DNA of 64,000 nt from Oceanospirillum sp048264105 (GCA_048264105.1 JBLXDJ010000010.1:1-64000), one strand, 5' to 3'. Positions 42,695 through 51,327 are shown, numbered from the stretch's first letter. The notes: generated by a model not told the origin, from the sequence alone. A program made the numbers and translations.

Positions 42695-43681
42695 TTATTT
42701 AGCGGCTGCCTGCTTCTCTTTCTGTTGCTGCTTTTGTTTTAGCTTCAGCTCCCGGTTCAGCTCGGCATGGGTTTTCGCTTCGCCACCCAAATGCTCGATA
42801 CCACGCGCGCGCGCCAGCTGAATCTGCTTTTCACGATCACGGAAACGCTTCAGCTGCTCCTCGGTATGAGTACCGAAACATTTCGGGCAGGTCACGCCGG
42901 CTTCATACTTATCCGATGCTTTGTCTTCTTCGGTAATCGGCAGACGGCAGGCATTGCACATATCATACTGGCCTTTCTCAAGCTGATGATTTACCGAGAC
43001 ACGACCGTCAAAAACGTAGCACTCGCCTTGCCACAGAGACTCTTCTTCCGGCACCTCTTCCAGATATTTCAGAATACCGCCCTCAAGGTGATACACCTCG
43101 TCAAAGCCCTGCTCTTTCATGTACGCCGTGGATTTTTCACAGCGGATACCACCGGTACAGAACATCGCCACTTTTTTGTGCTTGGCAGGGTCTAGGTTCT
43201 CTTTGACATAATCCGGAAACTCCCGAAACGTCTCGGTATCCGGGTTCAGGGCATCTTTAAAGGTTCCGATTTCCACCTCGTAATCATTACGGGTATCCAC
43301 CAGTAAAACCTCAGGATCGGAGATCAGCGCATTCCAGTCTTTCGGCTTAACGTAAGTACCCACTACGTGCCGGGGATCGATACCCTCGACGCCCATGGTG
43401 ACGATCTCTTTCTTGAGCTTCACCTTGGTGCGGTTGAATGGATTTTCTTCATGGAAGGATTCTTTCGTAACAATATCTGCCAGGGCGGGTTGTTGCGCCA
43501 GCCAGTTCAGAACCGCTTTGATACCGTCAGCTGGACCGGCAATCGTGCCGTTAATACCTTCAGCCGCCAGCAACAGAGTGCCCTTTACGTCATGATCCAG
43601 CATCACCTGATGCAAAGGTTCACGCAGGGATTCAAAGTGGTCGAGACGAACAAACTTATAGAGCGCGCAAACAGTAATCAT
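42695..43681 (-). CDS. trhO: tRNA uridine(34) hydroxylase (rhodanese family)
   Basis: A 328-residue protein, formerly YceA, that makes 5-hydroxyuridine at tRNA position 34 using oxygen. It has the rhodanese active-site loop FCTGGIRCEK and a C-terminal zinc-like CNAC...CPKC. AGGAGA precedes the ATG at 43681; a TTG one codon earlier is possible. It is monocistronic, converging on tag. Confidence 0.94.
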   Translation of the reverse strand: MITVCALYKFVRLDHFESLREPLHQVMLDHDVKGTLLLAAEGINGTIAGPADGIKAVLNWLAQQPALADIVTKESFHEENPFNRTKVKLKKEIVTMGVEGIDPRHVVGTYVKPKDWNALISDPEVLLVDTRNDYEVEIGTFKDALNPDTETFREFPDYVKENLDPAKHKKVAMFCTGGIRCEKSTAYMKEQGFDEVYHLEGGILKYLEEVPEEESLWQGECYVFDGRVSVNHQLEKGQYDMCNACRLPITEEDKASDKYEAGVTCPKCFGTHTEEQLKRFRDREKQIQLARARGIEHLGGEAKTHAELNRELKLKQKQQQKEKQAAAK

Positions 43682-43789
43682 CAATTTCTCCTGCTAAACG
43701 GATCGTAAATCCGCCGCATTATTTTGATCGGATAATACCCATGAAAAACCAATGGCTTTAGTCAGGTATTTTAACAGGAGGCCATTGTA

Positions 43790-43852
43790 ATGATCTGCAG
43801 TAAAACTAAAAGCTTTGCACTCAATCATCTGGCAAGGTTTTTCAACAGCTGA
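43790..43852 (+). CDS. Possible 20-residue peptide gene
   Basis: A perfect AGGAGG (43776-43781) stands 8 bases before an ATG that opens a 20-codon frame (MICSKTKSFALNHLARFFNS). The peptide is basic and partly hydrophobic. It is opposite to both neighbours and overlaps the 3' end of ohrR. No promoter or conservation evidence is available; chance is quite possible. Confidence 0.2.
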   Translation: MICSKTKSFALNHLARFFNS

Positions 43853-44280
43853 TCACACAACTGCTTCATCTGCTTCAGCTCGTCCAGCGGCATACAGGTC
43901 TGACAAAGGATCTGCTCCGGAACCGTTTCCGCCTGAGTTTTGAGCGACTGTCCCGCATCGGTCAGCGTGATCACACGTACCCGCTCATCATCCGGGCTAC
44001 GTCCCCGCACAACCAGAGCCTTAGCTTCCAGCCTTTTCAGCAGTGGCGTTAGCGTACCGGAATCCAGATGCAGGCGCTCACCCAGGCGCTTCACGCTGAC
44101 ACTCTGCTCTTCCCAAAGCACCATCATCGCCATGTATTGCAGATAGGTCAGATCCAACGCATCCAATAAAGGCCGATAAGCCCGGGTAATGGCATTTGTC
44201 GCACTGTAGAGAGAAAAACAGAGCTGATTATCCAGCTGAAGTAAGCTGCTGTTTTCCTTTGAATTATCACCCGATGGCAT
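43825..44280 (-). CDS. ohrR: Organic-hydroperoxide-sensing MarR regulator OhrR
   Basis: A 151-residue MarR-family repressor from the ATG at 44280, which has GGGGA upstream. The N-terminal cysteine in LDNQLCFSLYSATNAITRAY is the peroxide-sensing residue of OhrR; a second region, ILCQTCMPL, can supply the partner cysteine of the two-cysteine type. The helix-turn-helix includes VKRLGERLHLDSGTLTPLLK. It is divergent from ohr, its standard target. Confidence 0.93.
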   Translation of the reverse strand: MPSGDNSKENSSLLQLDNQLCFSLYSATNAITRAYRPLLDALDLTYLQYMAMMVLWEEQSVSVKRLGERLHLDSGTLTPLLKRLEAKALVVRGRSPDDERVRVITLTDAGQSLKTQAETVPEQILCQTCMPLDELKQMKQLCDQLLKNLAR

Positions 44281-44300
44281 ATCAAGATCCCCAAACCGAC

Positions 44301-44319
44301 CAATTAAATTGCGCACAAT
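44301..44319. promoter_or_regulatory. Candidate OhrR operator, ohrR-proximal
   Basis: CAATTAAATTGCGCACAAT contains two overlapping inverted repeats (CAATT-A-AATTG and ATTG-CGCA-CAAT). AT-rich ATTG/CAAT palindromes are typical OhrR/MarR sites. It lies 20 bases upstream of the ohrR start. Confidence 0.45.
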
Positions 44320-44360
44320 ATACTTGCAAACAACCCTGCAGTCGAAATATAGTTGCCAGC

Positions 44361-44379
44361 AATTGAGTTGTACACAATT
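44361..44379. promoter_or_regulatory. Candidate OhrR operator, ohr-proximal
   Basis: AATTGAGTTGTACACAATT has AATTG/CAATT arms. It lies 30 bases upstream of the ohr start, where repressor binding would block transcription. Confidence 0.45.
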
Positions 44380-44409
44380 TATTTTATTGAGACGTCAGGA
44401 GTTCATTCC

Positions 44410-44832
44410 ATGCAAACGATCTACAACACATCCGCAACAGCATCCGCCGGTCGTAATGGTCAGGTAAAAACAGATGATGGTTTACTGGACGTCAGTCTGG
44501 CATATCCGAAAGAGATGGGCGGTGCCGGTAACGCTACCAATCCGGAACAGCTGTTTGCTGCGGGTTATGCGGCCTGTTTCTCGAATGCGGTTCTGCATGT
44601 TGCCCGCGAAGCCAAAGTAAAACTGAGCGAAGCGCCTGTTACGGCTGAGGTGGGTATCGGCCCAAATAGTGACGGCGGTTTTGCCCTGACCGTTGCGCTG
44701 TCAGTCACTCTGGATCTGGAGCAGGAAACGGCACTTAATCTGGTACGCACCGCTCATCAGGTGTGCCCTTACTCCAATGCGACCCGTGGCAATATCGATG
44801 TTCAGGTTAGTGTGAATGGTGCAAATATCTAA
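44410..44832 (+). CDS. ohr: Organic hydroperoxide resistance protein Ohr
   Basis: A 140-residue OsmC-fold peroxidase that reduces organic and lipid hydroperoxides. Both catalytic cysteines are present (GYAACFSNAVL and HQVCPYSNATR). The ATG at 44410 has AGGAG nine bases upstream; the frame opens 19 codons earlier within the operator region. Divergent from its regulator ohrR. Confidence 0.95.
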   Translation: MQTIYNTSATASAGRNGQVKTDDGLLDVSLAYPKEMGGAGNATNPEQLFAAGYAACFSNAVLHVAREAKVKLSEAPVTAEVGIGPNSDGGFALTVALSVTLDLEQETALNLVRTAHQVCPYSNATRGNIDVQVSVNGANI

Positions 44833-44885
44833 AATGTGATCTCTTGATCCAAAAGCGCTAAAGATAAAACCTAAAATAGCCAAAA

Positions 44886-44917
44886 GGCCTGGATTCCTCT
44901 GGAAATCCGGGTCTTTT
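44886..44917 (+). terminator. Terminator after ohr
   Basis: A 10-bp stem GGCCTGGATT/AATCCGGGTC with two G-U pairs is followed by TTTT. Confidence 0.7.
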
Positions 44918-44979
44918 CATCATGGTTGTGCGGCTATAGCGCTGTTATTATGCGCGGCCAAATTTTACCCGGAGTGATT

Positions 44980-46548
44980 ATGCACAACCCTGAACAGGCT
45001 GAACCCGAAGGGGAACAGCACCTGAAACCGCCCAACCTGTTTTCAGGCGGACTCGACCTGCCCGTTTTTCTGATCAGTGGCGGTCTTCTTTTACTCTTTG
45101 TCGTCACCGCACTTTTCGATATTGATCTGTTGTCTGAATGGGTTAATACCGGCTTCTCGCTTTCAACCCAATATTTTGGCGCGTTCTGGCAGCTTCTTCT
45201 GCTGCTGACCTTTCTTATCGGACTTTCCCTCACCGCTGGTCGTACAGGGTCTGTGATGCTGGGCGGCATATCAGCCCCCGAGATGACCTCCTTCAAGTGG
45301 ATCTCCATCATTATGTGCACCCTGCTGGCTGGTGGCGGCGTTTTCTGGGCTGCTGCCGAGCCAATGGCGCACTTTATCTCGCCGCCGCCGTTGTTTGCAG
45401 GCAGCGCAGAGGCCGGAACAATTAACGCAGCCTACAACGCACTGGCACAGAGTTTTATGCACTGGGGGTTTCTGGCCTGGGCGATTCTGGGCAGCCTGAC
45501 GGGTATCGTTTACATGTACCTGCATTATGAGAAAGGCCTGCCTCTCAAGCCCCGAACACTGCTGTATCCAGTCTTTGGAAATAAGATCATGCAAGGCGTT
45601 TCAGGTGCCATTGTGGATGCCGCCTGTGTGCTGGCGGTTGTGGCAGGAACTGTCGGCCCGATTGGCTTTCTGGGGCTTCAGGTCAGCTTCGGGCTGGAAA
45701 AGCTGTTCGGTATTCCGGATGTCTACGCAACCCAGGTATCGATTCTGTTCGGACTGATTGTGATCTACACGCTGTCTGCGGTTAGCGGGGTCACCAGAGG
45801 CATCCAGATTTTAAGTAGCGCCAATGTGATACTGGCCGTGGTGCTGATGGCTTTTATTCTGATCTTCGGGCCAACCGCTTTTATTATTGATAGCTACCTG
45901 CACTCCTTCGGCATCTATATCGATCAGTTCATCCCGATGGCAACCTTTCGGGCCGATACCAGTTGGCTGGACTGGTGGACGGTTTTCTTCTGGGGTTGGT
46001 TTCTGGGTTATGGTCCGCTGATGGCGATGTTTGTCGCCCGAATATCCCGGGGCCGAACGATCCGTGAAATGATTCTGCTGATCTCTGTGATCGCACCCAT
46101 TATCACCTGTTTCTGGTTCACCATTGTCGGAGGCAGCGGCCTTTTCTTTGAGCTGAATAACCCCGGTGTCATTTCCGGGCCCTTTGCCGGATTCAATCTA
46201 CCGGCGGCTCTGTTAGCGATCACCGAACAACTGCCATGGGGCGGTCTTATTTCTGTGCTGTTTCTGCTACTGACCACCATCTTTGTCGCCACAACCGGTG
46301 ATTCCATGACCTATGCGGTTTCCATGGTGATGACGGGGACAGACCATCCGCAAACCAGCATTCGGGTCTTCTGGGGAGTCATGATGGGGGTAGTCGCTGC
46401 AATACTGATCTCTATCGGTTCAGGCGGCATCACCGCTCTGCAGTCGTTTATTGTGATTACCGCAGTTCCTGTCTCTCTGGTACTGCTGCCTTCACTTTGG
46501 ACCGCACCTCAGATCGCCCGAAAAATGGCGGATGAGCAGGGTTTGTAA
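44980..46548 (+). CDS. BCCT-family betaine/carnitine/choline transporter, copy 1
   Basis: A 522-residue transporter for quaternary ammonium compounds with twelve membrane segments. The ATG at 44980 has GGAG six bases upstream. Family marks are GTVGPIGFLGLQVSFGLEKL, DWWTVFFWGWFLGYGPLMAM and ARISRGRTIREMI. It is very similar along its whole length to the BCCT at 54021 (roughly nine of ten residues by eye), with the N-terminal 20 residues differing most. It lies at the left edge of a catabolic cluster flanked by both copies. Whether it is for nutrition or osmoprotection is not shown; the context favours uptake for catabolism. Confidence 0.92.
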   Translation: MHNPEQAEPEGEQHLKPPNLFSGGLDLPVFLISGGLLLLFVVTALFDIDLLSEWVNTGFSLSTQYFGAFWQLLLLLTFLIGLSLTAGRTGSVMLGGISAPEMTSFKWISIIMCTLLAGGGVFWAAAEPMAHFISPPPLFAGSAEAGTINAAYNALAQSFMHWGFLAWAILGSLTGIVYMYLHYEKGLPLKPRTLLYPVFGNKIMQGVSGAIVDAACVLAVVAGTVGPIGFLGLQVSFGLEKLFGIPDVYATQVSILFGLIVIYTLSAVSGVTRGIQILSSANVILAVVLMAFILIFGPTAFIIDSYLHSFGIYIDQFIPMATFRADTSWLDWWTVFFWGWFLGYGPLMAMFVARISRGRTIREMILLISVIAPIITCFWFTIVGGSGLFFELNNPGVISGPFAGFNLPAALLAITEQLPWGGLISVLFLLLTTIFVATTGDSMTYAVSMVMTGTDHPQTSIRVFWGVMMGVVAAILISIGSGGITALQSFIVITAVPVSLVLLPSLWTAPQIARKMADEQGL

Positions 46549-46567
46549 AACCAACCGTCAAGACCAC

Positions 46568-46594
46568 CGCCAGTGGCAGCCCCTGCCACTGGCG
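46568..46594. terminator. Strong hairpin between BCCT copy 1 and the TauE gene
   Basis: A perfect 12-bp stem CGCCAGTGGCAG/CTGCCACTGGCG with a 3-base loop lies between two converging genes. There is no T run, so it may protect RNA ends or work with Rho. Confidence 0.5.
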
Positions 46595-46607
46595 AGCCTG
46601 CCAGCCT

Positions 46608-47330
46608 TCAGACCAATCCTATAATCCCTTTCATCAGAACCATCATCGCCCCCATAACCGACAAAGCAAATACCGCGCTTTTTGCCCGTTGCGGATCAAC
46701 ATGTCGGGCCAAAAGTCCGGCAAGGGCATAGCCTGCGACCACGCCCGGTAACACCGGCAAAGTCAGCCACAACGTCTCTAAATCAAAGAGGCCATTCCAG
46801 ATCAGCATGATCAGAGAAACCGGAGTGGTCAGCAGAAAGAAGAGTGCCAGCTCGTTGCGGGACTGCAATCGTTCTGTATTCTGATAAACCATCGCCATGG
46901 GCGGACCGCCAACGGAGGTTGCCGTTCCCATGACACCGGAACTGAAACCCGCCACCAGCAAACTGCTACGCCCCGGCTCTAACGCAAACCGATAACGCGT
47001 AACCAGTAAAGCTAGCAGTAACGCCAGCCCCAACGTAATGGCGAGCCAGGGCGGCGGTAGTAAACTCAGCAACATGGCACCAAACCAGGCACCGGGCACC
47101 CGGGCTACGGAAGCTGTAAGAACACGGGGCCAGTTAAGATGCTCACGGTGCCGGATCACCACCATTAAAGACAAGACAAACCCCAATAAAAGCACAGGCC
47201 CCGGTACATAGGCTGGCGAAATCAGATAGAGCAAAGGCGCAGATAACAAACCAAAGCCGATACCGATCCACGCCTGTACCCCTATGCCCAGGGTAACAGC
47301 GATCAGAGCCAAAACAGTTGCGCTATCCAT
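46608..47330 (-). CDS. TauE/SafE-family sulfite/anion exporter-like membrane protein
   Basis: A 240-residue membrane protein with about eight hydrophobic segments and the family motif GVMGTATSVGGPPMAMVYQ near residue 140. TauE/SafE proteins export sulfite, sulfoacetate or related organic anions. The ATG at 47330 has AAGGG just upstream. It begins close to the terminator of the DUF3726 gene, in the same direction. Its link to the adjacent catabolic genes is unproven. Confidence 0.82.
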   Translation of the reverse strand: MDSATVLALIAVTLGIGVQAWIGIGFGLLSAPLLYLISPAYVPGPVLLLGFVLSLMVVIRHREHLNWPRVLTASVARVPGAWFGAMLLSLLPPPWLAITLGLALLLALLVTRYRFALEPGRSSLLVAGFSSGVMGTATSVGGPPMAMVYQNTERLQSRNELALFFLLTTPVSLIMLIWNGLFDLETLWLTLPVLPGVVAGYALAGLLARHVDPQRAKSAVFALSVMGAMMVLMKGIIGLV

Positions 47331-47358
47331 CAATACCCTTCCCAAAAGAGCCCAAACG

Positions 47359-47384
47359 AAAAAAGCCCCGGACTAAGCCGGGGC
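47359..47384 (-). terminator. Terminator after the DUF3726 gene
   Basis: On the minus strand GCCCCGG/CCGGGGC with a 6-base loop is followed by six T. Confidence 0.88.
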
Positions 47385-47473
47385 AAGGGGTACTCCTACG
47401 ACATGGCAAAGCTTGTTACCCGACCTAGATAATCAAGCCAGCTTAACGTCCCTGTTGGTAGACAAATCCCGGA

Positions 47474-48217
47474 TCAACCCGCGCCTAAGCGAGAGCGATC
47501 ACTGTTTTCAACCAGAATGTTCGCACCAATCTCATTGATCTTCTGCCAGAGCTGATCGTCAATATCGATACCATTATCAATGGTGAACTCTTTGTTACGC
47601 TGGATCTCTTCCTCGCTGATATGCAGCACCCGATGGTTGCCTTTGGAGTTCTGCAACGAGGTAGTCAGGTCAACACGGGAGCTGCAGATGATGGTCATCG
47701 CCTGCTTATCCTCAGGTGTTGATGGCAGACTCGTCTCCGCTTTCGAGTAACTCGGATAACGTTCACCGGCCTTAATAGCCACCGTATGCTCGGTGACCGA
47801 CTGAGTGCCATTGCGCCAGTAAGCCGCGACACTGATTCCGCGACGACCGCAGTCCGTCAGCGCTTTCAGAATAAACATGCGGTTATGGCAGTTATGTACG
47901 GTCACCGTGGCAATACCGCTTTCCAGCGCCTTGGCATGGGCCAGATCCACCGAGGCGGCAATGCAGTTCAGCGCACTTCGGTTTTTGCTGTCGATAATGG
48001 CGGACGTGCTGTCCTCATAAACCACTTCACTCAGGGGTTTGTCCTGATCGGCAGTGATAAAAGGCAGGGCATGTTCCAGCTCTTTCAGGCCGTTCAGACC
48101 ATGTTTTTCCAGCCAGAGAATCATATTGGCAGCATCTTCATAGTTGCCGACATAGTAACCGCTGGCTTCAAAACAACGGCGCAGCGCCGCTTTCAGTTCG
48201 TTCATTGAGATATTCAT
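47474..48217 (-). CDS. DUF3726-type protein, Ldh2-like
   Basis: A 247-residue protein of unknown function. The ATG at 48217 (MNISMNELKAALRRCFEASG) has AGGAG upstream; the longer frame is a shadow of the preceding gene. The layout recalls a shortened Ldh2/YlbC malate-lactate-imine dehydrogenase: an N-terminal helical segment, then VDLAHAKALESGIATVTVHN and GRRGISVAAYWRNG where Ldh2 proteins have a G-x-A-V-R-N-S stretch. The SHG histidine of active Ldh2 enzymes appears replaced by NGL. It follows the 580-residue gene by 13 bases, so the two probably work together. The Ldh2 relation is my inference. Confidence 0.65.
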   Translation of the reverse strand: MNISMNELKAALRRCFEASGYYVGNYEDAANMILWLEKHGLNGLKELEHALPFITADQDKPLSEVVYEDSTSAIIDSKNRSALNCIAASVDLAHAKALESGIATVTVHNCHNRMFILKALTDCGRRGISVAAYWRNGTQSVTEHTVAIKAGERYPSYSKAETSLPSTPEDKQAMTIICSSRVDLTTSLQNSKGNHRVLHISEEEIQRNKEFTIDNGIDIDDQLWQKINEIGANILVENSDRSRLGAG

Positions 48218-48230
48218 GAGGGCGCTCCTG

Positions 48231-49973
48231 TTATGGGTTAGCTGAAACGTGGTCGGAACCGGAATCCTGCTCCGGCGCCAGCGGCATAAACCAGTCATCG
48301 TTAAAAGGTTTGCCAATATCTTCCAGCAGCGGCGCTCCCTGGAACATGGTATTACGCACCCAAAGTTTCGATTTCGGATCAAATTTACTGACCCCAAAGA
48401 ACGCCAACTTGGCCCGCAGCAGGTGCATCGGCAGAATGTCACGATCCAGCAGATTGGCCTGAATATCACCGTACAGGCAGCGGCACATACTCTGAATACG
48501 GCGCACAATACCGCGACGCTTCGGACGGGCCACCATAAAGCGGGCGGTGGTGTGATTCGGGTTCTGCTCAATGTATTCGCAGAGCTGGTCATAGCAGCGA
48601 CGCACCGCATAACCGACACCCAGCGCCATCTGTTTCTCCTGTCCCTGATCTGCAGCGCTCTCCCCTAAACGAGGCTCCATTTTTTCCTCTGAGCGATACC
48701 AGAAAATATCTTTCGCCCCCGGCGCAGAAAAATCGATATCCAGCGCCCAGCCGTAGCAGGTTTCAATCTGCTCTTTCAGCTGCTCCAGCGGCATCAGCGG
48801 ATCCAGATCCATAAATTCTTCAGCAGCCTGATAGTCTTCAAGGTCATCAACCAGTTCCGGGTACAGCTCCAGAATGACAGACACCAGTAACTCCTGCCCC
48901 TGCAGAGAACAATGCTCTTCAGACCAGGCGATCAGGCTGTCCCAACTCTCAATACCCGATTCAGACTGCTGGCGAAGCGCCTGAATATCATCCAGCACCT
49001 GCTGATTGTTACGGCTCTGCCAGCTGTCTTCTGTCACGGTCTGTTCTGTATGCAACTTGCAGCGCTGCAGCAGCTGGTCGAAGCGCTCGCTGATCCGCGG
49101 GTCAATCTGCCCCAGTACACGAACACGACCCAAAGCCAGTTCACGCATCTCAACCCATTGATTGATCAGATGCGGGTGGTTTACCAGATAAGGCGCCATG
49201 CCTAAACCGGTAGAGTTACCGATACCAAAGTAACGCTTAATATCAGCACGCATCGGGCGGAACTGCTCTGGAGCCCGGTGCTTGGCAATGTGCTCCACCT
49301 GAGTCAGGCTGAAGTTACGCAGCATCAGACACACAAACATCTCAGCGGCAAAAGGCCGGGCAAAGTCAGGGTAGCGGGTTTGTACTTTTTCCCAATCCGC
49401 CATACCCAGCTTGCCACTGCCATAAACGGCTGTTGTGCGGTACAGATAGCCTACTTCGGCAATTTTCTGTACATCCGGCTGCTCACCCTGAGCCAGCTGA
49501 TCCACCACATAATTGAAGTTACGGGCACTGCGATTGGCGCGGGAGAGCACAAAGACCCGGGAGTCCACACGACCGGCTTCCTGTTTCGGCACGTTCTGGC
49601 GCAGTTTCTCCAGATAAAGATCGTCGACTTCACCGTCCACCAGTGCCATCGTCAGATCCCACTGGGTCGCAATGACCCGGTCATTACGGGCTTCATCGGA
49701 CAGGTAGTTGGAGAAAATGACAAAGTTAAACAGGCCGTGAGGGGCTTTAATTTCATAAATCGCGGTGCCATAGCCCTGGTCGTCCAGATCGAAACGGCGG
49801 AAGCCGATCTGCCAGCGTTCCCGCATCATCCGGCGCACGATGCTGCGCATAAAACTAAGGCGGCTCTGGTGCAGAGCGCCCAGACGCTCCAGCTTCATCA
49901 CCTGATCTGCCGGCCGAAGCGGCAGCGCATGATCACCACGCAGGGAATTTTGAATCGTGGTCAAGGTTGTCAT
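48231..49973 (-). CDS. 580-residue protein of unknown function
   Basis: Not recognised. It is soluble, acidic in the C-terminal half, rich in Arg, Leu and Gln, and without signal peptide or membrane segment. Visible features are an Arg-rich N-terminal stretch (SIVRRMMRERWQIGFRRFDL near 45-65), YEIKAPHGLFNFVIFSNYLS, and a C-terminal part with PKRRGIVRRIQSMCRCLYG and HLLRAKLAFFGVSKFDPKSK. GAGGA precedes its ATG. It forms a two-gene operon with the DUF3726 gene and is divergent from the LysR-ALDH side of the cluster. Its promoter region contains the same 17-bp inverted repeat as the LysR/ALDH gap. A role in the same catabolic pathway is inferred. Confidence 0.75.
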   Translation of the reverse strand: MTTLTTIQNSLRGDHALPLRPADQVMKLERLGALHQSRLSFMRSIVRRMMRERWQIGFRRFDLDDQGYGTAIYEIKAPHGLFNFVIFSNYLSDEARNDRVIATQWDLTMALVDGEVDDLYLEKLRQNVPKQEAGRVDSRVFVLSRANRSARNFNYVVDQLAQGEQPDVQKIAEVGYLYRTTAVYGSGKLGMADWEKVQTRYPDFARPFAAEMFVCLMLRNFSLTQVEHIAKHRAPEQFRPMRADIKRYFGIGNSTGLGMAPYLVNHPHLINQWVEMRELALGRVRVLGQIDPRISERFDQLLQRCKLHTEQTVTEDSWQSRNNQQVLDDIQALRQQSESGIESWDSLIAWSEEHCSLQGQELLVSVILELYPELVDDLEDYQAAEEFMDLDPLMPLEQLKEQIETCYGWALDIDFSAPGAKDIFWYRSEEKMEPRLGESAADQGQEKQMALGVGYAVRRCYDQLCEYIEQNPNHTTARFMVARPKRRGIVRRIQSMCRCLYGDIQANLLDRDILPMHLLRAKLAFFGVSKFDPKSKLWVRNTMFQGAPLLEDIGKPFNDDWFMPLAPEQDSGSDHVSANP

Positions 49974-50379
49974 TATTGTTGTCCTCTAATGGTTTAGCAC
50001 TTACCGGCAGCATTTCTTATAGGGGGAGCTGCTCAGATAAGCGGCAGGCTTAGCTCATCTCTGGAACTCAGTCGTTGCTTCGCTTTCGCGGTGAGGCAAT
50101 CTTGGTCTAAACCCGGCAAAAGGAACAAATCAAAAGGTTCTATCAACCGATAAGCCAAACTTATCAAAACCATACATGTCATTATTTTTTCTAAGGACAG
50201 AACCGGATGGAAAACCTTAAATACTCAGGGCTTACCGCCGTATAACTCTTTATTTTAGTGGCTATCTGACATGGTGAATGCCCGGTCACAAAATAAGCGT
50301 AAGTTTGATTTGGCGCAATAAGTGGGCTTGCGGGGCCGGGCAAGTGATAGCGAGGGGGATCAAAGAAGAGAGCAGCAAC
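49974..50379. other. Gap between the 580-residue gene and the LysR gene
   Basis: A 406-base stretch without a supported gene. It contains the promoter side of the 580-residue gene with the inverted repeat at 50149-50165. No further structure is evident. Confidence 0.5.
50149..50165. promoter_or_regulatory. Candidate LysR operator, unknown-gene arm
   Basis: GATAAGCCAAACTTATC is a perfect inverted repeat with 6-base arms and a 5-base spacer. It lies about 175 bases upstream of the 580-residue gene. A near-identical site lies in the LysR/ALDH gap. Confidence 0.6.
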
Positions 50380-51276
50380 TCAGTGGTTGCTGCTGTGCTG
50401 GATAATGTAGTTCATCAATGCTTCTGCCGGTGGCGACAGCGTTTTGTTATTCATCTGCACGATCCCGATCTGGCGCACCACTTTGGGGCTGCTCAAGGGA
50501 ATAAATTTAAGTTTCTGGTTATCTCTCGGTACTGCATACCAGGGTAGCGTGGTGACGCCAAAGCCCGCTTCTAACATCGCAATCAGCGACAACATATTGG
50601 ACACATAAAACTGAGACTGACCAATCAGGGGTTTGGCCTCGGTCTCCTCTAATAAACGGGATGTACCGTTACCGATTAAGCGATGATCCTGCAGCTCCTG
50701 CCAGTCGATCTCATCACGGGTAGCCAAAGGGTGATCAAATGGACAGACCACACCGACCTGATCATCCCAGATCGGGGTAAAGGTTTTATCACTGTGCTCC
50801 TGTTGATAAAACAAACTGGCGACCCCGAAGTCCACCTCCTGACTTTCCACCATATTCAGTACCGCATCGGAGTTACCGTCATAAAAGCTGATATGCAGCT
50901 CCGGGGAATCCTCCATAAATTGCAGCAACAGCTCCGGCAGAATCCGCGTGGCAATGGAAGGAATCGAAGCGATACGCAAATGCCCTGTCCGGTGCTCGGC
51001 CAACAAGGTCATATCTTCCGCCACCCGGTCATGGTGGGTGATCAGCTCTTTTGCTTTAGGCAGAAAATACTGTCCAAAGGGAGTCAGTTCGGTTTTGGCG
51101 GTCTTGGCGTTGCGCTTCTCAAACAGGCTTTCACCCAGTTTGGTCTCCAGATCCCGGATCGAGAGAGAAATAGCAGGCTGGGTACGGTGCGCTTTTTCTG
51201 CCGCCGCATGGAAGCCCTTTAACTCAGCAACCCAGACAAAGTGACGTAATTGGGCAATTTTAAGCTCGGGCAACAT
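50380..51276 (-). CDS. LysR-family regulator of the adjacent catabolic cluster
   Basis: A 298-residue LysR regulator from the ATG at 51276 (MLPELKIAQLRHFVWVAELK), with GGAG eight bases upstream. The helix-turn-helix includes GFHAAAEKAHRTQPAISLSIRD. The C-terminal effector domain begins near residue 90 (LRIASIPSIATRILPELLLQ). It is divergent from the aldehyde dehydrogenase gene across a 129-base gap containing a T-N-A type inverted repeat, the standard LysR layout. Confidence 0.9.
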   Translation of the reverse strand: MLPELKIAQLRHFVWVAELKGFHAAAEKAHRTQPAISLSIRDLETKLGESLFEKRNAKTAKTELTPFGQYFLPKAKELITHHDRVAEDMTLLAEHRTGHLRIASIPSIATRILPELLLQFMEDSPELHISFYDGNSDAVLNMVESQEVDFGVASLFYQQEHSDKTFTPIWDDQVGVVCPFDHPLATRDEIDWQELQDHRLIGNGTSRLLEETEAKPLIGQSQFYVSNMLSLIAMLEAGFGVTTLPWYAVPRDNQKLKFIPLSSPKVVRQIGIVQMNNKTLSPPAEALMNYIIQHSSNH

Positions 51277-51310
51277 GGCAACACTCCGACGTAACAAACT
51301 GACGCTTACT

Positions 51311-51327
51311 GGTAAGAAAAACTTATC
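51311..51327. promoter_or_regulatory. Candidate LysR operator, aldehyde dehydrogenase arm
   Basis: GGTAAGAAAAACTTATC repeats the motif at 50149-50165 with the same 5-base spacer and one mismatch in the left arm. It lies in the LysR/ALDH divergent gap, followed by the AT palindrome AATAAATATTATTTATT (51328-51344). Confidence 0.6.

Noticed and set aside
46568..46594. 12-bp hairpin considered as a REP-type mobile repeat
   Set aside because: No second copy was noticed in the window, so an ordinary intergenic hairpin between converging genes is simpler.
48218..48619. N-terminal extension of the DUF3726 frame
   Set aside because: It overlaps the preceding 580-residue gene; the ATG at 48217 has a strong ribosome site and fits the family start.
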